Of a stretch of DNA of 7,348 nt, positions 1-5,775 are shown piece by piece. Position numbers and translations under genes: made by a program. The notes below the pieces were generated by a model. The model saw nothing but the letters and a program-made list of their open reading frames with translations. It had not been told where the DNA came from and made no database searches. Every line of letters starts with the position of its first letter. Within the stretch, counting starts at the first letter, position 1. The stretch lies in contig CALWJG010000075.1 in the NCBI GenBank assembly GCA_944380945.1, positions 1-7,348 on the forward strand, given 5' to 3'. The DNA comes from an uncultured Agathobaculum sp. Lineage in GTDB: Bacteria; Bacillota; Clostridia; Oscillospirales; Butyricicoccaceae.

Positions 1-419
1 CGCAGGATGCGGTCCACATCCGCGTCGGACAGGTTGGTCATCGAGATATAGTTGCCCATCAGGAAGGACATGCGCGCGTCGTCATCCTTGACATAGAGCG
101 ACGGCCGCATCCCCCGGGGCAGCTGGTCGATGAAGCAGAACACGCATTTGTTGGAACACTGCTTCATCTTGTCCATCAGATAATGGTCGAAATTCAGGCC
201 GAGCGGCTCGCCCTCCTGCTTGCGCACGCGCACCTCGCGCACGGTCTGCCCGTCCTGTTCGAGGACTTTGAGTGTCAGGCGTGCATCATAGCTGTAAAAC
301 TTATAGTCCAGCACGTCGCGGACCGCCGCGCCGTCAATTGCGAGCAGGGTCTCACCTGCCTGCACACCGGCGCGCGCAGCCGGGCTGCCCGCATCCACGC
401 TCACGATTTTTGACGCCAT
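1..419 (-). CDS. DUF512-family PDZ/radical SAM protein, 5' part only
   Basis: This is the N-terminal 139 codons of a gene that continues past the left edge of the window. Residues 1-65 look like a PDZ-type domain, with the GSPAARAGVQAGETLLAIDG signature at 11-30. It is followed by the radical SAM cysteine motif CX3CX2C (Cys88, Cys92, Cys95) in the context CSNKCVFCFIDQLPRGMRPS, then a KDDDARMSFLMGNYISMTN segment. That order is typical of the DUF512 / TIGR03279 radical SAM family, whose members should bind a 4Fe-4S cluster and SAM. No substrate is established to my knowledge. The ATG at 419 has a purine-rich ribosome binding site (AAGAGGGGGG) about 6 bases upstream. In Clostridia this family often lies near der and plsY, but those would be outside the window. 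The upstream leader is unusually rich in hairpins. The family call is confident; the function is unknown. Confidence 0.9.
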   Translation of the reverse strand, partial: MASKIVSVDAGSPAARAGVQAGETLLAIDGAAVRDVLDYKFYSYDARLTLKVLEQDGQTVREVRVRKQEGEPLGLNFDHYLMDKMKQCSNKCVFCFIDQLPRGMRPSLYVKDDDARMSFLMGNYISMTNLSDADVDRIL

Positions 420-443
420 CGCGCGCCCCCCTCTTAACCTTTT

Positions 444-464
444 CCGCGCTCCGCGCGGTTTTTT
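444..464 (+). terminator. Terminator-like hairpin with U6 tract, plus-strand sense
   Basis: Arms CCGCGC (444-449) and GCGCGG (453-458) enclose a 3-base loop and are followed on the plus strand by six T (459-464). This has the form of a compact intrinsic terminator for plus-strand transcription, but no plus-strand gene lies upstream. On the minus strand the same hairpin sits in the 5' leader of the DUF512 gene, about 25 bases before its start codon. It could block antisense transcription or shape that leader. Confidence 0.45.
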
Positions 465-492
465 CAGGATGAAGCAGCACAGCGCTTCACCC

Positions 493-525
493 ATCAAAAC
501 GCAGGGCATGCAGCTGCGTTTTGAT
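493..525. repeat. Perfect 12-bp inverted repeat, 9-base loop
   Basis: Arms ATCAAAACGCAG (493-504) and CTGCGTTTTGAT (514-525) are perfectly complementary around the loop GGCATGCAG, which itself contains the palindrome GCATGC. Neither strand has a U-tract after the stem, so this is not a standard intrinsic terminator. It lies in the leader of the DUF512 gene. It could be an RNA stem, a protein-binding palindrome or a small dispersed repeat. Confidence 0.75.
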
Positions 526-600
526 ACCAGTGCGTGAAAAAATTTCTCCGGAACTTTTTCGCGCCCGCGGCTTGTCCGGGCATCTGCCCAGCAAGACGCC

Positions 601-628
601 TTCGATCGAAACTGTAGTTTTGATCGAG
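601..628. repeat. Imperfect inverted repeat in DUF512 leader
   Basis: The minus strand reads CGATCAAAAC, loop TACA, GTTTCGATCG, giving a 10-bp stem with one mismatch. It lies just past the rpmF terminator. Its arm shares the string ATCAAAAC with the 493-525 repeat, which hints that the two are related. No U-tract follows. Confidence 0.6.
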
Positions 629-631
629 AGC

Positions 632-674
632 AAAAAAAATGGAGAAGCCGTTTTGCCGCCTTCTCCATTTTTTG
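632..674 (-). terminator. Intrinsic terminator of yceD-rpmF
   Basis: The arms at 634-647 and 660-673 pair over about 14 bp, with core ATGGAGAAG/CTTCTCCAT and a 12-base loop. The minus strand ends in an eight-T run (complement of 632-639). It starts 15 bases after the rpmF stop codon. The opposite strand also ends in a T run, so it could act in both directions. Confidence 0.9.
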
Positions 675-688
675 TTCTGTTTTTCGCC

Positions 689-871
689 TTACGCTTCCTT
701 GGCGACAACCTGACGGCCGTTGTAATAGCCGCAGTTCTTGCACATTCTGTGAGCCAGCTTCATCTCACCGCACTGCGGGCACTTGACCATGCCGGGCAGA
801 GAGAGCTTCCAGTGGGAGTTGCGGCGCTTGTCGCGGCGGGCTTTGGATACCTTTCTCTTCGGTACTGCCAT
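689..871 (-). CDS. rpmF: 50S ribosomal protein L32
   Basis: The 60-residue protein is full length for bacterial L32 (bL32), a structural protein of the large ribosomal subunit. It begins MAVPKRKVSKARRDKRRNSH, the highly conserved basic N-terminus of the family. It carries a four-cysteine zinc ribbon at Cys31, Cys34, Cys44 and Cys47 (CPQC and CKNC), so it is the zinc-binding form. The ATG at 871 follows a near-perfect ribosome binding site (AGGAGGTG) about 8 bases upstream. It lies 51 bases behind yceD, in the classic conserved yceD-rpmF arrangement, and is probably transcribed from the yceD promoter. A strong terminator follows, so the plsX/fabD genes that often come next in other bacteria are not in this transcript. 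Confidence 0.98.
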   Translation of the reverse strand: MAVPKRKVSKARRDKRRNSHWKLSLPGMVKCPQCGEMKLAHRMCKNCGYYNGRQVVAKEA

Positions 872-922
872 GGTGGATACACCTCCTACTCTTTCTTCTG
901 TATTTTTATTGCATTAAATTGG

Positions 923-1426
923 TTATTCGCCCTCGTCGAGCAGGGCGCGCAGCGCGGCAAATCGCGGATCGATCTGCTTTTTCTCACAGTCGCAGTCGGT
1001 CACGTTGCGGTCGGCGCCGCAGTGCGGACAGAGGCCTTTGCAGTCCTCCTTGCACAGATAGGTCATCTGTACCTGCAGGATCAATGCCGGCACCAAAACG
1101 TCCGCAGGATCCACGCTGTCACCGGTCAGCACGAAAAGATCGTCCTCCTCCACGGCATCCGGATCGTCTGACAGGACCATATCGGCCTGCGCGGTGAGCA
1201 GGATGTCGAGCGGTTTGAGGCAGCGCGCGCACGCGGTGGAATAGATCGTCTTGATCGTTCCCTTGAGCCGCAGAACGCCGCTTTCATTGGATACCTCGCC
1301 GCTGAGCTGGACAGGGCTTTGGAACGGCTTCGCGCCATAAAGCGTCTCCTCCCGGAGATCGATCGTCTCCTCAAACGGGATAGAACCATGGTGCAAAGCG
1401 CTCAGTTGTTTCAAATCAATCTTCAT
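923..1426 (-). CDS. yceD: YceD / DUF177 family protein
   Basis: This 167-residue protein belongs to the DUF177 (YceD) family, linked in E. coli and plants to accumulation of large-subunit rRNA. A biochemical role in this organism is inference. The family signature is visible: a CARC pair at Cys66/Cys69, and a C-terminal cysteine cluster at Cys125, Cys129, Cys133, Cys136, Cys145 and Cys147 (LCKEDCKGLCPHCGADRN) followed by QIDPRFAALRALL. The eight cysteines suggest metal binding. The middle (residues 85-110) is acidic. The ATG at 1426 is preceded by a TGAGGTTG ribosome binding site and by a consensus promoter, leaving a leader of only about 18 bases. It heads the operon with rpmF. Confidence 0.95.
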   Translation of the reverse strand: MKIDLKQLSALHHGSIPFEETIDLREETLYGAKPFQSPVQLSGEVSNESGVLRLKGTIKTIYSTACARCLKPLDILLTAQADMVLSDDPDAVEEDDLFVLTGDSVDPADVLVPALILQVQMTYLCKEDCKGLCPHCGADRNVTDCDCEKKQIDPRFAALRALLDEGE

Positions 1427-1450
1427 GTCAACCTCACATGGTACTAAGAT

Positions 1451-1480
1451 AGTATACTACAAGTAATCACGCCTTGTCAA
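1451..1480 (-). promoter_or_regulatory. Sigma-A promoter of yceD-rpmF
   Basis: Read on the minus strand, a perfect TTGACA -35 (1475-1480) and a TATACT -10 (1451-1456) are 18 bases apart. Transcription should start near 1444, about 18 bases before the yceD start codon. Confidence 0.85.
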
Positions 1481-1527
1481 CCAAATTTTGCGTGAATATT
1501 GCGGTTTTCTGCCGGCCCGCGCGGCAC

Positions 1528-1556
1528 TTCCCTTTTGCGCGCTTTTGCGGTATACT
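1528..1556 (+). promoter_or_regulatory. Probable promoter of the pseudouridine synthase gene
   Basis: A TATACT -10 lies at 1551-1556. The -35 expected 17 bases upstream (TTCCCT, 1528-1533) is poor. The predicted start near 1563 leaves a leader of about 35 bases before the TTG at 1598. It is divergent from the yceD promoter, with about 50 bases between the two -35 boxes. Confidence 0.5.
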
Positions 1557-1597
1557 GGTAGCATGAGTCCACACTTTTGCGAAAAGGAAATCCAATC

Positions 1598-2566
1598 TTG
1601 AGAGAGTATTATATCACAAAAAACGACAGCGGGCAACGGCTCAACAAATTCCTCGAAAAAGCGGTGCCGCGGCTGTCCGGCGGCATGATGCACAAATACC
1701 TGCGCCTCAAGCGCATCAAGGTCAACGGCAAGCGCACCGAAGCCGCCTACCGCCTGATCGAAGGTGACGCGGTCCAGCTCTATCTGAACGACGAATATTT
1801 TGACGCGCCGCAGGAGGAACAGGCCTTCCGCCGCATCGCGCAGCCGCAGGTGCGCATCGTCTATGAGGATGAAAACATCCTGCTGGCCGACAAAGCGCCC
1901 GGCATGGTCGTCCATGCTGACGAGCGCGGGGACGGCAACACGCTGATCGCCCACATCCAGGCCTATCTGTTCCAGTCCGGCGCATGGGACCCGGACGACG
2001 CGGCCTCCTTTGCGCCCGCGCTCTGCAACCGCATCGACCGCAACACAGGCGGCATCGTGATCGCCGCCAAAACCGCGGAAGCGCTGCGCATCCTGAACGA
2101 CAAGATCAAGGACCGCGAGCTGGAAAAGCGCTATCTGTGCATTGTCCACGGCCGGCCCCGCCCGCCCGAGGGGCTGATCGAAAATTATCTGCGGCGGGAC
2201 GAAAAGCGCAAGCAGGTCACCCTGCACCGCACCCGCGTGCCCGGCGCCAAAACCGCGCGCACGCGCTACCGCACGCTCGCCACGGAGGGCAGGCTCTCGC
2301 TCGTGGAATGCGAGCTGCTCACCGGACGCACGCACCAGATCCGCGCGCACATGGCGTCCATCGGCTGTCCGCTGCTGGGCGACGGCAAGTATGGCTTGAA
2401 CGAGCTGAACCGCCCCTACGGCGAGACCGGGCAGGCGCTTTACGCCTACCGGCTCACCTTCCGCTTTGACGGGGACGCCGGCGCGCTGCACTATCTGAAC
2501 GGCCGGACCTTCACGGTCAGCGACATCCCATTCGTGCGCAAATACTTCCCGCAATACCATTTATAA
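1598..2566 (+). CDS. RluA-family 23S rRNA-type pseudouridine synthase
   Basis: The 322-residue enzyme isomerises uridine to pseudouridine in RNA, most likely rRNA given the family; the exact target cannot be read from sequence. An N-terminal S4 RNA-binding domain (about 10-68, with LRLKRIKVNGKR) is followed by the RluC/RluD catalytic domain. The catalytic motif reads NRIDRNTGG with the nucleophilic Asp147; classical RluA members have HRLD. The second family motif, LTGRTHQIRAHM, is at 241-252. The start is set at TTG 1598 because an AAGGA ribosome binding site (1584-1588) lies 9 bases upstream and family members begin here with MREY-like sequence. A longer reading from TTG 1577 would place the ribosome binding site inside the gene. 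It is monocistronic, ending at a bidirectional terminator, and converges on the deacetylase gene. Confidence 0.93.
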   Translation: MREYYITKNDSGQRLNKFLEKAVPRLSGGMMHKYLRLKRIKVNGKRTEAAYRLIEGDAVQLYLNDEYFDAPQEEQAFRRIAQPQVRIVYEDENILLADKAPGMVVHADERGDGNTLIAHIQAYLFQSGAWDPDDAASFAPALCNRIDRNTGGIVIAAKTAEALRILNDKIKDRELEKRYLCIVHGRPRPPEGLIENYLRRDEKRKQVTLHRTRVPGAKTARTRYRTLATEGRLSLVECELLTGRTHQIRAHMASIGCPLLGDGKYGLNELNRPYGETGQALYAYRLTFRFDGDAGALHYLNGRTFTVSDIPFVRKYFPQYHL

Positions 2567-2577
2567 TTGTATGCAGC

Positions 2578-2604
2578 AAAAAGCCCTCCGTTCGGAGGGC
2601 TTTT
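2578..2604. terminator. Bidirectional intrinsic terminator
   Basis: AAAAAGCCCTCCG (2578-2590) and CGGAGGGC plus TTTT (2593-2604) form a tight GC stem with a U-tract on both strands. It begins 12 bases after the synthase stop and 21 bases after the deacetylase stop, so it serves both convergent genes. Confidence 0.93.
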
Positions 2605-2624
2605 CTGTCGTTTCGATCGAACTG

Positions 2625-4397
2625 TTATTCGATGTTGGTGTACACCTGACCGGGTTCGAGCGTCACGCCCTTGACCGCCGCCAGCTCAGACACCGTTACG
2701 AACGCATAGGTCTTGTCCGTACGGCTCTGCAGCTCGTCGATCGCAGCGAGCACGCCTTCGATCGTACCGGTATACAAGTCGTGCATGAGCACGATCGAGC
2801 CGTCGTGCACCTGATCGAGGATATTCTGCTTGACGCTGTCCGGATTGGTCTTGGTCTTCCAGTCGAGCGTGTCGACCTCCCAGTTGATGATCGGCAGGCC
2901 GAGTTCCTTCATGACCGCCTGCACCTTTTCGTCGTACGCGCCGCCGACCGGACGCATGACCGTCGGCCGTGCGCCGCAGTACTGCTCGATCAGCTGGCTG
3001 TTGGACTCGACCTCCTCGCGGATGCCCTCCTCGCTCAGCGCGGGCAGCATCTCCATCGGATGGTTCATGGTGTGGTTGCCGAGCTCGTGTCCCTCGGCCA
3101 GATAGCGGCTGCAGTGCGAGTTGAAGTCCTTCAGGCGGTAGCCGCACATGAAGAAGGTCGCGTGCGCGCCGCGCTCCTTGAGGCCGTCCAGCAGGTAGCT
3201 GGTCATGCCGCTGGGGTATTCACCCGTCGAGCCGGTCGGGCCGTCGTCAAAGGTCAGCGCCACGTAGACGTCCGCATCCGGGATATCGCCGCCGATCGCC
3301 TGCGTCAGGCCAGCCGTCATATTGTTCTTGAGATAGGCCTTCTGGCTGTCAAAGCCGTCGAGCGACATGGCGGTGAACGCATATGCGCCGTCCCCAAGGT
3401 CGGAATAATTCTTGCCGGTCAGCGCGGCAAACAGCTGCGCCGAAACGTAGAATTTTCCGGATTCCTCATCCTGATAGGTCTGGATATTGTCGCCCTTGAC
3501 ATGCTCGCCGTTGACCTTTGCCTTGCCGCTGTTCTGGATGGTCGAGCTGATGCCGTTGCATTCGATCGTCCACTGGTTGCTGCCGTCATACGACGCGGTG
3601 CCGCCGAGCGCTGCCACCGCTGCCTTGAGCGGCACATAGCGCACGCCGTCCACCTCGATGGCCGCGCTGCCGCGCTTGCCGGTCTCCTCGGCCATTTCGC
3701 GGGCTTCGCCGTCCGCGATGAGCTTGTCCGAATCCGTGCGCATCACGACACTGCCGGTCGTGACCTGCTTTTCAGAGGGCCCGAGCACCGCAAGCGCCTC
3801 GGCGGCGATCTTGCCGGTCTTTACCTCATCCAGCTCCTTCTTGGACTGGGAGATGATGACGAGGTCGCCCTGATCCTCACCGACTTCGCCTACCTGCCAG
3901 GAGAACGCCTGACAGACGTCCTTGACCGGCACAAAGGTGACGCCCTCCTTGGTCTCCGGCGCACCGGCCAGCGTTTTGGCCTCGCCGTTATAGGTCATGG
4001 ACGTGCTGCCGACCTTGAGGCTGGCGGTATCCTTTTTATAAGTAAGCGTAGCCGAGGTGCCGGCACTGTCCCAGTTCAGCTCGACGCCCAGATTGCCGCA
4101 GAGCGAGTCGAGCGGCGCATAAGCGACGCCGGTCGTGCTGCGGAAAGGCGCGGCTGCGCCGAGATCGACCGTTTTACCGTCCTGATAGGCGCGGGTGTTG
4201 TCGATCTGGTAGACCAGCTGGTTCTGACTCCCGCCGAAGATCGCGCCGGAAATCCCCTTTACAATGTGAAATGCGACCGGCACCGCAATGATGATCAGCA
4301 GGATCAGCGCGATCAGCACGCCATAATGGCTGTTGCGGCGACGGCGGCGACGCCGAGAACCCCTGTATGTGGACCGGTACGTCGTCTGGTATGCCAT
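2625..4397 (-). CDS. Membrane-anchored polysaccharide deacetylase (NodB domain)
   Basis: The 590-residue protein has a very basic cytoplasmic tail (seven Arg at 15-21), one membrane helix (about 26-47), a long extracellular stalk and a C-terminal NodB domain (about 375-590). The stalk holds two copper-amine-oxidase-N-like segments (about 63-185 and 240-340), a fold common in clostridial wall proteins. Family 4 carbohydrate esterase motifs are present: TFDDGP (382-387) with the catalytic Asp and metal-binding Asp, HTMNHP (442-447) with the two metal-binding His, RPVGGAYD (482-489), DTLDWK (509-514) and LMHD (537-540) with the catalytic His. It should N-deacetylate a wall polymer such as peptidoglycan GlcNAc or MurNAc; the substrate is inferred. 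Motif 3 departs from the usual RPPYG. The start at ATG 4397 follows an AGGAAGG site about 12 bases upstream. A longer reading from ATG 4442 lacks a ribosome binding site and would start almost at the predicted transcription start. Confidence 0.93.
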   Translation of the reverse strand: MAYQTTYRSTYRGSRRRRRRRNSHYGVLIALILLIIIAVPVAFHIVKGISGAIFGGSQNQLVYQIDNTRAYQDGKTVDLGAAAPFRSTTGVAYAPLDSLCGNLGVELNWDSAGTSATLTYKKDTASLKVGSTSMTYNGEAKTLAGAPETKEGVTFVPVKDVCQAFSWQVGEVGEDQGDLVIISQSKKELDEVKTGKIAAEALAVLGPSEKQVTTGSVVMRTDSDKLIADGEAREMAEETGKRGSAAIEVDGVRYVPLKAAVAALGGTASYDGSNQWTIECNGISSTIQNSGKAKVNGEHVKGDNIQTYQDEESGKFYVSAQLFAALTGKNYSDLGDGAYAFTAMSLDGFDSQKAYLKNNMTAGLTQAIGGDIPDADVYVALTFDDGPTGSTGEYPSGMTSYLLDGLKERGAHATFFMCGYRLKDFNSHCSRYLAEGHELGNHTMNHPMEMLPALSEEGIREEVESNSQLIEQYCGARPTVMRPVGGAYDEKVQAVMKELGLPIINWEVDTLDWKTKTNPDSVKQNILDQVHDGSIVLMHDLYTGTIEGVLAAIDELQSRTDKTYAFVTVSELAAVKGVTLEPGQVYTNIE

Positions 4398-4454
4398 GTT
4401 CCGTTCATTCCTTCCTGAATTCTGTTTCTTTATCTTCCACATGAATACTGATAT

Positions 4455-4483
4455 AGTATATCATTGAAAAAACATAAAATAAA
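4455..4483 (-). promoter_or_regulatory. Probable promoter of the deacetylase gene
   Basis: On the minus strand a TATACT -10 (4455-4460) lies in an AT-rich stretch directly after the degV-family stop codon, with a weak TTTATT -35 (4478-4483) at 17 bases. The predicted start near 4448 supports translation from ATG 4397. No terminator separates this gene from degV, so read-through is also possible. Confidence 0.5.
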
Positions 4484-4489
4484 GTTACA

Positions 4490-5383
4490 TTACCGTAAAT
4501 TTTTGCGCTCTGCGGCAGAAATTGCCTCATCCAGCAGCTGTACGCCCACACCGAGCAGGTGCGGGCCCACATAAGCGCCCAGCGTGCAGTCGATCTCGCC
4601 CTCTGTGAAGAACTGAAAATCCGGCAGGCTTTTCTGCGCCATCCGGCGGATCTCCCGCAGCTCGTCCGGCGAGTCCCCGTGCGCCACCGCAAGATTGAAC
4701 GCAGCGCCGCGCGGCACGCATGCCGCCGCCATCTGCACCATTTTCTGTACCGCCGCCTTGCGGCCGCGGATCTTGGCTACGCTGGACAGCTCCCCGTTCT
4801 CCGCAAAGGAGATGATCGGCTTGATCTGCAGCAGCGTGCCGGCGACCGCCGCGATCTGCCCGATGCGTCCGCCCTTGCGCAGGTATTCCAGCGTGTCGAT
4901 GCAGAAAAACACGTGCGTGTGCTGCAGCAGCGGCGGGATCGCGCGCAGCAATTCGTCCCAGTTCCAGCCCTGCTCGATCCAGCGGGCCGCCTGGATGACG
5001 CTCAGACCCGCGCCGAGCGAGCCGCTCAGCGTATCGAACACCGCGACCTCCAGCCCCTCTGCCTGCGCGCCGAGCAGCCGCACCAGATTGCAGGTGCCGC
5101 TCAGCCCGCCCGACAGGTGCAGGGCGAGCACCTTGGTGTAGCCCGCCTGCCGGATCGCCGCAAACGCCTGCTCGACCGCTTCCCCGCCGGGCAGGGTGGT
5201 TTTGGGGATCTCCTGCGGCAGACGGCGGTAGACCTCGGTCGGGGTGATATCCACGCCGTCCGCATATTCCCCATCCGAAAAGATCAGCTTGAGCGGCACC
5301 ACATAGATGTCATACCGCCGCAGCAGGGCCGCCGGTATATCGGCGCAGGAATCCGTGAGCAGCGCGATTTTCTGCTTGTTCAT
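4490..5383 (-). CDS. DegV-family fatty-acid-binding protein
   Basis: The 297-residue protein is full length for the DegV family. These are cytoplasmic lipid carriers; FakB members present fatty acids to FakA kinase for phosphorylation and phospholipid synthesis. Seen motifs are TDS (10-12) in an N-terminal IALLTDSCADIP strand-loop, SGGLSGT (91-97), FDTLSGSLGAGL (116-127), LEYLRKGGRI (165-174) with IKPII after it, and GAYVGP (269-274). The usual TSQP ligand loop reads TTLP at 62-65, replacing the lipid-carboxylate-contacting Ser with Thr; this could alter ligand preference. The ATG at 5383 is chosen because AAAGGATGGG acts as its ribosome binding site; the ATG nine bases upstream overlaps that site. 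It lies 25 bases downstream of the zinc-ribbon gene and is probably co-transcribed. No fakA is in the window, so lipid kinase partnership is inference. Confidence 0.93.
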   Translation of the reverse strand: MNKQKIALLTDSCADIPAALLRRYDIYVVPLKLIFSDGEYADGVDITPTEVYRRLPQEIPKTTLPGGEAVEQAFAAIRQAGYTKVLALHLSGGLSGTCNLVRLLGAQAEGLEVAVFDTLSGSLGAGLSVIQAARWIEQGWNWDELLRAIPPLLQHTHVFFCIDTLEYLRKGGRIGQIAAVAGTLLQIKPIISFAENGELSSVAKIRGRKAAVQKMVQMAAACVPRGAAFNLAVAHGDSPDELREIRRMAQKSLPDFQFFTEGEIDCTLGAYVGPHLLGVGVQLLDEAISAAERKNLR

Positions 5384-5408
5384 TTGTCCCATCCTTTATT
5401 CATATTTG

Positions 5409-5597
5409 TTACAGGTCCTCTCCGGCGCTCCAGTTGACCAGATGCGGCGAGCGGGGCGTTTCCTTCTCCCCCGGCGGCGGCACCTTGACGCCAAAGAAAT
5501 CATACCACTGGCCGCAGGCGTCACACTGCCAGGCGGTCGCCGCGGTCTCATCCATGATGTAGATCTCGTTTCCACATGCACAGGTCAGGATCGTCAT
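5409..5597 (-). CDS. Small zinc-ribbon protein, function unknown
   Basis: This 62-residue protein has a four-cysteine ribbon: CAC (Cys6, Cys8) and CDAC (Cys25, Cys28), with CGQWYDFFG after the second knuckle and a proline-rich, charged tail from about residue 40. It probably binds one zinc ion, but I do not recognise a named family and assign no function. The ATG at 5597 is preferred because it follows AAGGAGG and AGGA upstream (12 and 7 bases away). A reading from 5642 would add 15 residues with no ribosome binding site and would begin almost at the predicted transcript start. It is the first gene of a short operon with the DegV protein, 25 bases apart. It could act as a nucleic-acid- or protein-binding regulator; that is speculation. 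Confidence 0.8.
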   Translation of the reverse strand: MTILTCACGNEIYIMDETAATAWQCDACGQWYDFFGVKVPPPGEKETPRSPHLVNWSAGEDL

Positions 5598-5656
5598 ACG
5601 CTTATCCTGCCTCCTTTTTCTGTAAAAAACACGCGTATGCATATTAGTTTATGATA

Positions 5657-5685
5657 AGTATAGCACAGATGCACAGATAAGTCGA
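5657..5685 (-). promoter_or_regulatory. Sigma-A promoter of zinc-ribbon/degV operon
   Basis: On the minus strand a TCGACT -35 (5680-5685, 4 of 6 consensus bases) and a TATACT -10 (5657-5662) are 17 bases apart. The start near 5650 gives a leader of about 53 bases. Confidence 0.75.
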
Positions 5686-5687
5686 AT

Positions 5688-5713
5688 AAAAAGCGGTTTT
5701 TTCTCGGTTTTTT
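5688..5713. promoter_or_regulatory. Phased A/T-tracts upstream of the -35 (UP-like)
   Basis: Runs of A5 (5688-5692), T6 (5697-5702) and T6 (5708-5713) are centred roughly 10 and 11 bases apart, close to one helical turn. They lie directly upstream of the -35 at 5680-5685. In-phase tracts of this kind bend DNA and can bind the RNA polymerase alpha subunit as an UP element. On the minus strand two copies read AAAAAACCG. The effect on transcription is inferred. Confidence 0.5.
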
Positions 5714-5733
5714 CCGCGCATCCGACAGACAAA

Positions 5734-5761
5734 CGGCGCCGCCGATCAAACAGCGGCGCCG
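5734..5761 (-). terminator. Terminator-like GC hairpin after the collagen-like gene
   Basis: Arms CGGCGCCGC (5734-5742) and GCGGCGCCG (5753-5761) form a 9-bp stem with a 10-base loop, 14 bases after the stop codon of the collagen-like gene. The following minus-strand sequence, TTTGTCTG, is only a weak U-tract, so termination may be partial or factor-assisted. Confidence 0.6.
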
Positions 5762-5775
5762 CCTGCCGGCCGGGC

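Larger units (their letters stand above)
420..631 (-). other. Hairpin-rich leader ahead of the DUF512 gene
   Basis: No credible gene lies between the rpmF terminator and the DUF512 start. The stretch holds at least four inverted repeats: 444-458, 470-489 (6 bp arms TGAAGC/GCTTCA), 493-525 and 601-628. I see no convincing -35/-10 pair on the minus strand, so how the DUF512 gene is transcribed is unclear. It may use a weak promoter or read through the rpmF terminator. It does not match any riboswitch class I can recognise by eye. Confidence 0.5.

Noticed and set aside
521..1171. 216-codon plus-strand open frame over rpmF and yceD
   Set aside because: It is antisense to two conserved genes and has no recognisable domain or ribosome binding site.
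1457..2560. 367-codon minus-strand open frame opposite the pseudouridine synthase
   Set aside because: Low-complexity translation with no motifs, overlapping the yceD promoter; the plus strand carries clear S4 and RluA motifs.
2571..4418. 615-codon plus-strand open frame across the deacetylase gene
   Set aside because: It is a shadow in GC-rich DNA. It is rich in Arg, His, Ala and Val with no domain pattern, while the opposite strand encodes all NodB motifs.
4559..5437. 292-codon plus-strand open frame opposite the DegV gene
   Set aside because: Arg/Gln/Ala-rich shadow; the DegV signatures are on the minus strand.
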